This document shows, piece after piece, positions 34,566 to 43,505 of a stretch of 64,000 bases of DNA. The stretch covers positions 124,001 to 188,000 of the forward strand of contig JAPPHZ010000045.1 of assembly GCA_028820935.1 (NCBI GenBank), in the 5' to 3' direction. The notes under the pieces were generated by a model, which saw only the letters and a list, made by a program, of their open reading frames with translations, had not been told where the DNA came from and searched no databases. The position numbers and the translations under genes are program-made. The first letter of the stretch is position 1; each line of letters opens with the position of its first letter. This DNA comes from a bacterium (GTDB lineage: Bacteria > Actinomycetota > Acidimicrobiia > Spongiisociales > Spongiisociaceae).

Positions 34566-35999
34566 TCACTCCCCCCACACGGAGGCGAACCGATCCTTGA
34601 CGCCGAACCGCAGCTGGACGTAGCGCTCCGGCTGGAAGGGGTACTTCCCGGTGAAGCACGCGTTGCAGAAGCCGTCCTCGGCGTCCAACGCCTGCATGAG
34701 GCCTTCGAGCGACAGGAAGGCGAGCGAGTCGGCGCCGATCTCCTCGCGCATCTCGGCCACCGACATGCGCGAGGCGACCAACTCCTCAGGTGTGGCCATG
34801 TCTATCCCCATGTAGCAGGGATGGGTGATCGGCGGACAGGCCACCCGGACGTGTACCTCCGCGGCTCCGGCGTCGCGCAGCATGCGAACCAGCTGCCCGC
34901 CGGTCGTTCCCCGCACGATCGAGTCGTCCACCATCACGATCCGTCGGCCGGCGAGGTTGTCGCGAAGCGGGTTGAACTTCATGGCGACCCCGGCGTCGCG
35001 CAGATCCTGGGTCGGCTCGATAAAGGTCCTGCCCACGTAACGGTTCTTGATCAGCCCCTCGGTGTACGGCAGGTTCGCTTCCTGGGCGAACCCGACCGCG
35101 TGGGGCGTGCCCGAGTCGGGAACCGACAGGACCAGGTCGGCGTCCACCGGGGCTTCGCGGGCCAGCTGGCGGCCGAGACGCTGGCGGACGCTGTGCACCA
35201 GCTTCCCGTCGTGCACGGTGTCGGGCCGGGAGAAGTAGATGTGCTCGAAGGTGCAGAAGGCGCGGGGTGGTGGCGGCGGCCCGCCCGGGCTGATGTGGAG
35301 CCCGCGGGCGTCGATGCGGGCGATCTCACCCGGCTGCAGCTCCGCCACGAAGTCGGCCCTCGTGGTGGAGAAGGCGCAGGTCTCCGAAGCCAGGATGTAG
35401 CCGCCCTCGATCTCCCCGATCACCAGCGGACGGAATCCCCAGGGGTCCCGCACTCCGTAGACGGCGTCACGGGTGAGGATCGCCAGCGAGTAGGCGCCCT
35501 CGGCCCTCTGCATGAGCGAGCGGATCCGGTCCAGCCGGCTGCCTTGGGACGTCGCGAGGAGGTGCAACATCAACTCGGTGTCGGAGGAGGTCTGCAGGCC
35601 GATGCCGCTTTCCAGCAGCTCCCGGCGCAGCCGGGGCGCGTTGACGAGGTTGCCGTTGTGCGCCACCGCCAGCGGGCCGTCGATGGTCTCGATGACCTGG
35701 GGCTGGGCATTGCGCAGGGTCGATCCACCGGTGGTGCTGTAGCGGGTGTGGCCGATGGCGGCACCACCCTTCAGACCGGAGAGGACGTCTTCGTTGAATA
35801 CCGAGCCGACCAGTCCCTCGCCCTTGTGCACATGGGCGTAACGGCCGTCATAGGTGGCGATCCCGGCGGCTTCCTGGCCCCGATGTTGGAGGGCGAAGAG
35901 TCCGAAAAAGGCGATCCTGGCCACCTCCCGATCCCTCGCGTAGACGCCGATCACCCCGCACTGCTCGCGAGGGCTGTCCCGGTCGGCGGCGGGAGTCAT
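34566..35999 (-). CDS. purF: Amidophosphoribosyltransferase
   Basis: The product has 477 residues from the ATG overlapping the purK stop. A short propeptide ends REQ before the catalytic Cys of CGVIGVYA (Ntn glutaminase), with HRGQEAAGI and HNGNLVN. The PRPP loop is [15 protein letters not shown]. Late cysteines in [11 protein letters not shown] fit the iron-sulfur-type enzymes. It catalyses the committed step of purine synthesis. A longer open frame upstream is the purK shadow. Confidence 0.95.
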   Translation of the reverse strand: MTPAADRDSPREQCGVIGVYARDREVARIAFFGLFALQHRGQEAAGIATYDGRYAHVHKGEGLVGSVFNEDVLSGLKGGAAIGHTRYSTTGGSTLRNAQPQVIETIDGPLAVAHNGNLVNAPRLRRELLESGIGLQTSSDTELMLHLLATSQGSRLDRIRSLMQRAEGAYSLAILTRDAVYGVRDPWGFRPLVIGEIEGGYILASETCAFSTTRADFVAELQPGEIARIDARGLHISPGGPPPPPRAFCTFEHIYFSRPDTVHDGKLVHSVRQRLGRQLAREAPVDADLVLSVPDSGTPHAVGFAQEANLPYTEGLIKNRYVGRTFIEPTQDLRDAGVAMKFNPLRDNLAGRRIVMVDDSIVRGTTGGQLVRMLRDAGAAEVHVRVACPPITHPCYMGIDMATPEELVASRMSVAEMREEIGADSLAFLSLEGLMQALDAEDGFCNACFTGKYPFQPERYVQLRFGVKDRFASVWGE

Positions 36000-37159
36000 G
36001 ACCCGCTCCCGAGTCTTCGCCGGGCCGCCAGAGCCCGCTCGAGGGCGCGGTCGGCCGAGGTGTCCGTACACGTGATATGGCCCATCTTGCGGCCGGGCCG
36101 CACCTCGTCCTTGCCGTAGAGGTGGAGGTGGACGCCGGGGTCGGCCAGCGCAGCAGGCCAGTCGGGCGGGGTGGCTCCGTCGCCCCACAGGTCACCGAGA
36201 AGTTGCACCATGGCCGCCGGACGGCAGGCCCCGTCACCGAGGGGCAGACCGCATATGGCCCGCAGCTGGCGGGCGAACTGGCTGGTCGGGGCGGCCTCGA
36301 TGGTGCAGTGGCCGCTGTTGTGGGGCCGGGGCGCGATCTCGTTGACGACCAGATCCTCACCCGTCACGAACATCTCCACGCACAGTACTCCGACCAGATC
36401 GAGGTGACGCGCGATCGTCATGGCGAGGTCCAGCGCCGCGGTGGCCACGGCGGGAGGTACCGACAAGGGAGGGGTGACGGTCGTGTCGAGGATGCGGTTG
36501 ACGTGGACGTTCTCCATGACGCCGTGATGGGCCACCTCGCCGTCGAGACCGCGGGCGACGATGACCGAGATCTCGGCATCGAAGGGAACCACCTCCTCGA
36601 CCACCAGGCGCTCGCCGTCGAGCGCTCCGACCACCCGGCGCGCCTCGTCCTCATCGACGGTGCCGAGCCGCACCTGGCCGCGGCCGTCGTACCCGAACCG
36701 GGCCCGCTTGGCGATCACCGGCGGACCGAGCGCCTCCACGGCCCGGACCAGCTCGGCCGCCGTGGCGACCTCTCGAAAACCCGCCACCGGCGCACCCGCC
36801 GCCATCAGGGCGCGCCGCTCGCGACCGCGGTCCTGGGCGGCCGCGATGACCCGCCCGGCGGGCCGCACTGGTACGCCCGACCGGGTGGCCAACTCCTCCA
36901 GCAGACCCACCTCCACGTTCTCGAACTCCCAGGTGATGACATCGCATCGATCGACGAAGCGCTGCAGGGCCAGGTCATCGTCATAGCCGGCCGCCACCTC
37001 GACATCGGCCACCCGCCCTCCCGGCGTGTCCTTGGCCCCTCCGGTCAGCACGGCCGTGCGGTAGCCGAGACGGTGCGCCTCGAAGGACAGCATCCTCCCG
37101 AGCTGCCCGCCCCCCACGATGCCGACGGTGGCGCCCGGCGCCAATGCGGACTCCATCAC
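35996..37159 (-). CDS. purK: N5-carboxyaminoimidazole ribonucleotide synthase
   Basis: The product has 387 residues: [20 protein letters not shown], an ATP-grasp core with [28 protein letters not shown], and the metal site [18 protein letters not shown]. Its start overlaps the purE stop and its stop overlaps purF. It acts with PurE in step 6 of the bacterial purine route. Confidence 0.95.
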   Translation of the reverse strand: MMESALAPGATVGIVGGGQLGRMLSFEAHRLGYRTAVLTGGAKDTPGGRVADVEVAAGYDDDLALQRFVDRCDVITWEFENVEVGLLEELATRSGVPVRPAGRVIAAAQDRGRERRALMAAGAPVAGFREVATAAELVRAVEALGPPVIAKRARFGYDGRGQVRLGTVDEDEARRVVGALDGERLVVEEVVPFDAEISVIVARGLDGEVAHHGVMENVHVNRILDTTVTPPLSVPPAVATAALDLAMTIARHLDLVGVLCVEMFVTGEDLVVNEIAPRPHNSGHCTIEAAPTSQFARQLRAICGLPLGDGACRPAAMVQLLGDLWGDGATPPDWPAALADPGVHLHLYGKDEVRPGRKMGHITCTDTSADRALERALAARRRLGSGS

Positions 37160-37647
37160 AGCTCGAGCTCGCTCGCGGCCACCTCCGCGGCTCGCCCGGC
37201 GCGGTAGGCGGTGAGCCGCTCCGCCAGTTGCGGATCGCTGCGGGCCAGGACGGCCACCGCGTAGAGGCCGGCGTTGGTGGCCCCCGCCTCCCCGATCGCC
37301 ATGGTGGCCACGGGCACCCCGGCGGGCATCTGGACGATCGACAGGAGCGAGTCCATGCCCTTCAGGGCCCTGCTCATGATCGGTACGCCGATGACCGGGA
37401 CGATGGTGTGCCCGGCCACCATTCCCGGGAGGTGGGCGGCGCCGCCCGCGCCGGCGATGATGGCCTGGAGCCCCCGCCCGGCGGCCGATTCGGCATAGCT
37501 CACCATCAGGTCAGGCGTTCGGTGCGCCGAGACGACCCGGCACTCGTGCGGGACGCCGAAGTTCTCGAGCACCTCCGCGGCGCGGCGCATGGTGGGCCAG
37601 TCGGACTCGCTTCCCATGATGACCCCGACGAGTGGTCGATTGGTCAC
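37156..37647 (-). CDS. purE: N5-carboxyaminoimidazole ribonucleotide mutase
   Basis: The product has 163 residues: [81 protein letters not shown]. The active-site His of SAHRTP is present. Class I PurE, which partners PurK. A 49-nt gap separates it from purC, the widest spacing inside the operon apart from the AKR-purL gap. Confidence 0.95.
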   Translation of the reverse strand: MTNRPLVGVIMGSESDWPTMRRAAEVLENFGVPHECRVVSAHRTPDLMVSYAESAAGRGLQAIIAGAGGAAHLPGMVAGHTIVPVIGVPIMSRALKGMDSLLSIVQMPAGVPVATMAIGEAGATNAGLYAVAVLARSDPQLAERLTAYRAGRAAEVAASELEL

Positions 37648-37696
37648 GCTGCTGTCCTACCCCTCTCGCTCGCGGCGCGGCCGTCAGGGGGTGCGG

Positions 37697-38689
37697 TCAT
37701 GGACAATGGTAGGCGCGCAGCGCCGCGACGGCTCGCGGTGCTACCGGGTAGGGCGCCGGCGCCAGCGGCCGGCCGGTCAGCGCCTCGAAGACCTCCAGAT
37801 ACGCCCGGGCGGCTCTGGCGGCGAGATCGCCGTCGAGGGGCGGCGGGTCGCCGTCTCCGGTGAAACCCTGCGCGGCGTAGTCGAGGCGCACCAGTTCCTT
37901 GTCCAGGTTCTCGGGCTCGGCGCCGGCGGCGCGGCGCTCCTCGACGGTGGCGCTCCGCCAGAAGCGCGACGAGTCGGGCGTGTGCACCTCGTCGATGATG
38001 ACCACGCCGCCGTCCGGGTCGAGCCCGAACTCGTACTTGGTGTCGACCAGCGCCAGCCCGGCCGCCTCGGCCGCCTGCCGGCCCCGCTCGAACACGGCCA
38101 GCGCCACGCTCCGTACCTCCTCCCAGATCCCCGTCTCCACCAGGCCATCCTCCACGATGTCGCGCTCGGTGATCGGCCTGTCGTGGGCGCCCGCCGCCCC
38201 CTTGGTGGTGGGGGTGATGATCGGCCGGGGCAGCGGGTCGTTCTTCCGCAGCCCGTCCGGGAGGCGGATGCCGTAGGCGTGGCGGGCGCCGGCCGCGTAC
38301 ATGGTCCACAGCGAGGTGCCGGTGCTGCCGGTGAGGCGGCTCCGGACCACCACCTCCACCGGGAGGGTCCGGCACCTGCGGGCGATCATCACGTTGGGAT
38401 CCGGCGTCGCGACCATGTGGGTGGGAACCAGGTCGGCGATGCGGCCGAACCACCAGGCCGACAGCTGGGTGAGCACCTGGCCGCGGTACGGGACCGTCCC
38501 CAGCACCCGGTCGAACGCGGACAGCCGGTCGGTGGCGATCAGCGCCAGGTGATCACCCAGATCCACCACGTCGCGCACCTTGCCCCGCACGACCGGACCG
38601 ATGTCGTCCACGGAGGCGGGATCGATCCCGGTGAACGGGCGGGCCATCGCCGGGCCGAGGTCGGGGCCGGGCACCTTACCGCGCCGCAT
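37697..38689 (-). CDS. purC: SAICAR synthase
   Basis: The product has 330 residues: VRGKVRDVVDLGDHLALIATDRLSAFD-type start (KVRDV, TDRLSAFD), PVEVVVRSRLTGS, ITPTTKGAAGAHD, LVDTKYEFGLDPDG and IDEVHTPDSSRFW. It joins aspartate to CAIR. The ATG at 38689 overlaps purQ by 14 nt and has GAGG upstream; an in-frame ATG at 38647 lies closer to the conserved domain start and is a possible alternative. Confidence 0.94.
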   Translation of the reverse strand: MRRGKVPGPDLGPAMARPFTGIDPASVDDIGPVVRGKVRDVVDLGDHLALIATDRLSAFDRVLGTVPYRGQVLTQLSAWWFGRIADLVPTHMVATPDPNVMIARRCRTLPVEVVVRSRLTGSTGTSLWTMYAAGARHAYGIRLPDGLRKNDPLPRPIITPTTKGAAGAHDRPITERDIVEDGLVETGIWEEVRSVALAVFERGRQAAEAAGLALVDTKYEFGLDPDGGVVIIDEVHTPDSSRFWRSATVEERRAAGAEPENLDKELVRLDYAAQGFTGDGDPPPLDGDLAARAARAYLEVFEALTGRPLAPAPYPVAPRAVAALRAYHCP

Positions 38690-39554
38690 CGACGAACGCC
38701 TCGAAGATGGCCAGGCCCAGGCCGCCGGGCGGGCCGCCCGGTCGCTGCCAATCGACCACGTGGTCCTCCGGATGCGGCATCAGCCCGACCGCCGTCCCGG
38801 TCGGGTCGCAGAGGCCGGCGATGTCGCCCACCGACCCGTTGGGGTTGGCCGGGTAGCGCCCGCCCGCCACCTGATCCGTTCCCGCGTGGCTGTCCTCCGA
38901 CAGGTAGCGGAAGGCGACCAGCCCCTCATCCTCCAGGATCCTGACGACCTCGGGGTCGGTCACGGCCACCCGGCCCTCACCATGGGCCACCGGGCAACGG
39001 ATCAGGGCGCCCTCGATGGCGCTCAGCCAGCCGGACCGGCAACCGGGCTCGACACGCAGGTTCACCCAGCGACACTCGAAACGCCCGTTGGCGTTGTCGG
39101 TGAGCGTCACCTGCCTCGGCGTTCCCGGTTCCACCAGGAGGCCGGACTTGAGTAGCGCTTGGAACCCGTTGCAGATTCCCAGTACGGGCCGCCCCGACCG
39201 GACAGCGCCGGCCAGTTCCTCGTACAGCCACGTCCGGAGCTCGAGAGCCAGGCGGGCACCGGCGCCCAGGGCGTCGCCGTAGGAGAACCCGCCGGGAAGC
39301 ACCAGGGCGGCGAAGCCGGATATCGACACCACTCCCGCACGGAGATCGTTCATGGAGACGATGCTCGGGTCTCCTCCCGCCAGCTTCACAGCCAGAGCGG
39401 CCTCCGCATCGCGATTAGTCCCCGGGGAATGGAGGATGAGGACCGGCGGCGCGGCTACGGCAAACTCCTTCGGGCTGTTCTCATAGGATCTCCTCCCTTG
39501 GAGACCGTCCGTCCGGGGCTGGTCCTCGTCCGGTGAAGGCTCGCACCGCCGCAT
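38676..39554 (-). CDS. purQ: FGAM synthase glutaminase subunit
   Basis: The class I glutaminase domain starts at VLILHSPGTNRDAEAAL. Catalytic Cys is in GRPVLGICNGFQALLKSG, followed by FECRWVNLRV and the His-Glu pair in GLMPHPEDHV. It supplies ammonia to PurL. In this frame there is no ATG, GTG or TTG between the purSL stop and the conserved domain; the only standard start is ATG 39554, 74 nt inside purSL, giving an unusual ~40-residue extension. A good AAGGAG lies at the domain boundary but is followed by GTA rather than a start codon. Family assignment is firm; the start is not. Confidence 0.9.
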   Translation of the reverse strand: MRRCEPSPDEDQPRTDGLQGRRSYENSPKEFAVAAPPVLILHSPGTNRDAEAALAVKLAGGDPSIVSMNDLRAGVVSISGFAALVLPGGFSYGDALGAGARLALELRTWLYEELAGAVRSGRPVLGICNGFQALLKSGLLVEPGTPRQVTLTDNANGRFECRWVNLRVEPGCRSGWLSAIEGALIRCPVAHGEGRVAVTDPEVVRILEDEGLVAFRYLSEDSHAGTDQVAGGRYPANPNGSVGDIAGLCDPTGTAVGLMPHPEDHVVDWQRPGGPPGGLGLAIFEAFVDAAR

Positions 39555-42405
39555 CGAGGTCGATCGTAACCGGCTTGTGGCCGGCCGCCGGCCCGGTCAC
39601 ACCTATGCGGATGGAAGGCGCGGCGGTCACCGCACCGATACGGCGCCCGAGCGAACCCAGCCTGGCCGCCATGTGGTCGCGCCGGGACCGGGGCGACTCC
39701 AGTAGCAACCGTCCCGGCGCTTCGTTGGTGAGCGCGACCACGACGCTCGGTCCCGGCGCCGGGACGGTCACCTCCACCCCGAGCCGACCGCCGACGGCCA
39801 TCTCGGCGACAGCCGCCGCGACGCCGCCGTCGCTCACGTCGTGGGCGGCGGTGACGCTTCCCTCGGCGATCAGCCGGTGCACCGCCAGGTAGCGCTGCAG
39901 GGGATCCTCCACCGCCGGCGGGACCCGCCGGTCGCCGATGCCCAGCAGCTCGTCCACGAGCGAGCCTCCGAGCCGCTCCGAGGGCTCCCCCACCAGCCAG
40001 AGATCGTGGCCGGCGCTGGTGAGGGCGCTGCCGATCGTCCGGTGCAGGTCGGGAACCAGCCCCAGGGCCGAGATGAGCAGCGTGCCGGGGATCGCCTCCC
40101 CGGCGAACTCGTTGAACAGGCTGTCCTTGCCCGAGATGAAGGGCATGCGGTAGCGGCGCGCCCCTTCCAGGCATCCCTCCACCGCCCTCACCAGCGATCC
40201 GAGCCGGTCCGGCTTGGTGGGATCCCCCCAGCAGAAGTTGTCGAGCAGGGCGACCCGTCCCGGATCGGCCCCTACCGCCACGAGATTGCGTACCGCCTCG
40301 TCGATGGCGTGCATGGCCATCGCCCAGGGGTCGAGGCGCCCGATACGCGGGTTGATGCCCACGGCCAGCGCCACGGCCATGTCATGGCCCCAGGTGCCCA
40401 GGGGTTTGAGGACCGCACCGTCCCCCGGACCGTCGGCCCGGACGCCGACGAACGGCCGGCCGACGGTTCCTCCCCGGACCTCGTGGTCGTAGGTGCGGAC
40501 GATGGCCTCCTTCGAGGCTACGGTCGGATGGGACAGGAGGTCGAGGACGAGCCTGGCCGGGTCGGCATCGGGCACTCGCACGGGCTCCGGTGTCGGGTCG
40601 GCCCAGCGCCCGACCATCTCCCGCCTCGGGACACCTCCGTGAAGGAAATCCATGGGGAGATCGACCACCGGGGTGTCGGCGTAACGCACCACCAGGCGTC
40701 CGGTGCCGGTGAACGACCCGAGATCGGTCATCTCCACGTCGTGACGGCCACAAATGCGGCGAAGGGTCTCGACCTCATCCCCCGGCACCGCCAGCACCAT
40801 GCGCTCCTGGGCCTCGGACAGCCAGATCTCCCAGGGTTCCAGGCCCTCGTACTTCAGCGGTGCTCCCGCCATGTCCACCTCGGCGCCGAGGTGCTCGCCC
40901 ATCTCGCCCACCGCCGAGGAGAACCCGCCCGCGCCGCAGTCGGTGATGGCGTTGTAGAGGCGGAGGTCGCGAGCCTCCTCGACCACCTCGATGCAGCCCT
41001 TCTCGGTGATCGGATCGCCGATCTGCACCACCGTCCCGGCCTGCTCGGCGGTCGCCTCGTCCATCCCGGCGGAGGAAAAGGTGGCGCCGTGGATGCCGTC
41101 CCGGCCGGTCCGGCCCCCGATGGCGATGATCCGGTCACCGACTCCCGGATCGGTGGGATGCGATCCGGACGGCAGCAGGCCCAACGCCCCGCAGTAGACG
41201 AGCGGATTGGCGATGTATCCCTCGTCGTAGAGCACCGCGCCGTTGACGGTGGGAAGGCCCAGCTTGTTGCCGTAGTCGCCGATTCCGGCCACCACTCCGT
41301 CGCGGACCCTGCGGGGATGGAGGACGCCGGACGGCAGGTCCCGGTCTACCAGATCGGGCGGACCGAAGCAGAGGACGTTGGTGCAGGCGATGGGCCGCGC
41401 CGACACCCCCATCACGTCTCGAACCACCCCGCCAATGCCCGTGTTGGCGCCCCCGAAAGGTTCAAGTGCCGATGGATGGTTGTGGGTCTCAACCTTGAAG
41501 GCGAGGTCGAAGTCGGTGTCGAACGCGACGATGCCGGCGTTGTCGTCGAATGCCGACCGGAGCCAGGGAGCAGCGAGCTCTTCCGTGACCGTCCGCAGCG
41601 CGGCCAGCATTCCGTCGTAGCGAGCGACCCTGACGGAGCCGTCCGCTCCGGTGTGCTCCAGGCGGACACGAGCCCGGAAGGTCTTGTGCATGCAGTGCTC
41701 CGACCAGGTCTGGGCGAGCGTCTCCAACTCGGCGTCGGTCGGATCCCTTCCCTCGCTCCCGAAGTGTTCCTGGATGGCCTGCATCTCGGCCAGATCCAGC
41801 GACAAGAGGCGTTCCCGGCTGAGACTCATGAGATCCGCGTCCGCCAGACCGGACAGCCCGACAGAGTCGACGCGGGCGCCCGCCGTGGCCGGGGTGTCGA
41901 AGGAGGGCGGTATGGAACCGAGCGAATACTGCTCGATGGTGTCGTTGGCCAGCAACCGCCTGCTTACGGCCGAAACGGCGGCCCTGTCGAGGTCGCCGAT
42001 CAGTTCGTACCGGCGGGCGGTGGAAGCCCGCACCGCGGGCAGGCCCAGGGCGGCCGCGGCCCGCTCCAGCTCCCGCGCCTCGGTATCCGTGACGCCCGGC
42101 CGCGGCGCCACCTCCACCGCCGGGTGGGGCGTGGGCGCCGGGGAGCCCACCACCAGCTCGTCCACCACCGGGTCCACCAGGACCTCGCGGCACAGCCGGT
42201 CGATGTCGGTCGCGGACAGGTCTCCCTGCAGGTAGTGGACCCTGCTGACCCGACAGGCCACCAAGCCGGTCACTCCCAGGAGGCGAGCACCCTCCACGAT
42301 CCGGCCCGCTCTCGGGTCGTCAGAGGATGTCACCTGGACGCGCACCGTCACGCCGCTGTCACCCCCGGACCGCCTGCCTACGTGGGTGGTCGGCAACTCG
42401 GACAA
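39481..42405 (-). CDS. purL: PurS-PurL fusion, FGAM synthase
   Basis: The product has 974 residues from TTG 42405, or 956 from GTG 42351, which begins VTVRVQVTSSDDPRAGR. Residues ~19-170 are two PurS-like half domains (GRIVEGARLLG..., then ARELERAAAALGL...RRLLANDTIEQYSLG). The small-type PurL follows: LAEMQAIQEHFGSEGRDPTD, QTWSEHCMHKTF, VETHNHPSALEPFGGANTGIGG, ITDCGAGGFSSAVGEMG, AAHDVSDGGVAAAVAEM. Separate purS genes are usual for small PurL, so this is a fusion. It starts 26 nt after the aldo/keto reductase stop on the same strand. Confidence 0.93.
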   Translation of the reverse strand: MSELPTTHVGRRSGGDSGVTVRVQVTSSDDPRAGRIVEGARLLGVTGLVACRVSRVHYLQGDLSATDIDRLCREVLVDPVVDELVVGSPAPTPHPAVEVAPRPGVTDTEARELERAAAALGLPAVRASTARRYELIGDLDRAAVSAVSRRLLANDTIEQYSLGSIPPSFDTPATAGARVDSVGLSGLADADLMSLSRERLLSLDLAEMQAIQEHFGSEGRDPTDAELETLAQTWSEHCMHKTFRARVRLEHTGADGSVRVARYDGMLAALRTVTEELAAPWLRSAFDDNAGIVAFDTDFDLAFKVETHNHPSALEPFGGANTGIGGVVRDVMGVSARPIACTNVLCFGPPDLVDRDLPSGVLHPRRVRDGVVAGIGDYGNKLGLPTVNGAVLYDEGYIANPLVYCGALGLLPSGSHPTDPGVGDRIIAIGGRTGRDGIHGATFSSAGMDEATAEQAGTVVQIGDPITEKGCIEVVEEARDLRLYNAITDCGAGGFSSAVGEMGEHLGAEVDMAGAPLKYEGLEPWEIWLSEAQERMVLAVPGDEVETLRRICGRHDVEMTDLGSFTGTGRLVVRYADTPVVDLPMDFLHGGVPRREMVGRWADPTPEPVRVPDADPARLVLDLLSHPTVASKEAIVRTYDHEVRGGTVGRPFVGVRADGPGDGAVLKPLGTWGHDMAVALAVGINPRIGRLDPWAMAMHAIDEAVRNLVAVGADPGRVALLDNFCWGDPTKPDRLGSLVRAVEGCLEGARRYRMPFISGKDSLFNEFAGEAIPGTLLISALGLVPDLHRTIGSALTSAGHDLWLVGEPSERLGGSLVDELLGIGDRRVPPAVEDPLQRYLAVHRLIAEGSVTAAHDVSDGGVAAAVAEMAVGGRLGVEVTVPAPGPSVVVALTNEAPGRLLLESPRSRRDHMAARLGSLGRRIGAVTAAPSIRIGVTGPAAGHKPVTIDLDAAVRAFTGRGPAPDGRSPREEIL

Positions 42406-42431
42406 ACCTCAGATGGCCGTCTGGTTTGCAG

Positions 42432-43415
42432 CTATCGGGAGACCTCGTCCAGCGCGGCCAACTCGTCCTCGGTGAGCGTCATTGTCGTGAACTCGATCAG
42501 CGGTTCCAGCTGCTCGGTGTTGCGAACACCCGCCAGCGCGGCCCCGACACCCGGCTGGGCAGCCACCCATGCCAGCGCGACGGAAGCAAGCCCGACCCCG
42601 TGGGACCCGGATACTTCCTCCATCACGGCGAGGATGCGTCTTCCCTGGTCGTTCAAGTATGCGGAGGCGGTGCCGGCCCGAGGGCTGTCGACTTGCTGTC
42701 CCGACGAGTACTTACCGGTCAGGAAGCCGACGGCCAGTGCGTAGTAGGGCAGGAAGGCCCATCCCTCTCGCCGAGCGATGGGGAGGGTGGTCTCCTCGAC
42801 ACCCCTCTCCACCAGGCTGTACATCTGCTGCAGAGCGACGGGGCGGTGGAAGCCGCCGGCCTCCGTGACCCGCGCCCATTCCTCCAGGCGTTCCGCCGAG
42901 TAGTTGGAGAGGCCTAAGTAGCGCACCTTGCCCTCATCCACCAGTTCCGACAGGGTTCCGATGCTCTCCTCGAGGGGTGTGTCGGGGTCGTCGTAGTGGG
43001 TGTAGTAGAGGTCGATGACGTCCGTGCCCAGACGCCTGAAGGAGGCTTCGATGGCGGCCCTGATGGTGGCGGGGGCCAGACCCTTGTAGTCGGGATGGTG
43101 GCTGACCTTGGTGGCGATCACCATGTCGTCGCGGTTGCCTCGTTTCTTCATCCACCGGCCGATGATGGTCTCGGACTCCCCTCCCTCGTTTCCCGGCACC
43201 CAGGCCGAGTACGAGTCCGCGGTGTCGATGAAGTTGCCGCCGGCTGCGTGGTAGGCGTCGAGGACCGCGCACGAGGTGGCCTCGTCAGCCGTCCAGCCGA
43301 AGGTGTTCGTTCCCAGGGCCAGCGGGTATACCTCCAGCTCGGAGCCGCCTAGTGGTCGTCGCGGCGAATTTATGGTCAGGGCATCCTCCTCATGTGATGT
43401 CCGGTATTCAAGCAA
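42432..43415 (-). CDS. Aldo/keto reductase
   Basis: An (alpha/beta)8 AKR of the YajO/Gfo-like group: RRPLGGSELEVYPLALGTNTFGW, FIDTADSYSAWVPGNEGGES (Asp and Tyr of the tetrad), IATKVSHHPD (Lys), YYTHYDDPDTPLEESIGTL (His), VRYLGLSNYS and an NADP tail VALAWVAAQPGV..AGVRNTEQL. The start is uncertain: TTG 43415 gives 327 residues. A CTG at 43379 is better spaced from GAGGAGG and sits at the domain edge. It precedes the purine operon by 26 nt and may be read with it. Confidence 0.88.
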   Translation of the reverse strand: MLEYRTSHEEDALTINSPRRPLGGSELEVYPLALGTNTFGWTADEATSCAVLDAYHAAGGNFIDTADSYSAWVPGNEGGESETIIGRWMKKRGNRDDMVIATKVSHHPDYKGLAPATIRAAIEASFRRLGTDVIDLYYTHYDDPDTPLEESIGTLSELVDEGKVRYLGLSNYSAERLEEWARVTEAGGFHRPVALQQMYSLVERGVEETTLPIARREGWAFLPYYALAVGFLTGKYSSGQQVDSPRAGTASAYLNDQGRRILAVMEEVSGSHGVGLASVALAWVAAQPGVGAALAGVRNTEQLEPLIEFTTMTLTEDELAALDEVSR

Positions 43416-43505
43416 ACCGCGTTCATGGGTTGGCGGCAGCGGGCGGGACAATCCCCGACCATTGACCACCTCATGGCCGTCACAACCGCATGTCATAATC
43501 GGCTG

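Noticed and set aside
39841-42744. Plus-strand open frame of 967 codons opposite purSL
   Set aside because: A shadow of a conserved enzyme gene; no recognisable domain and a His/Arg/Gly-rich composition.
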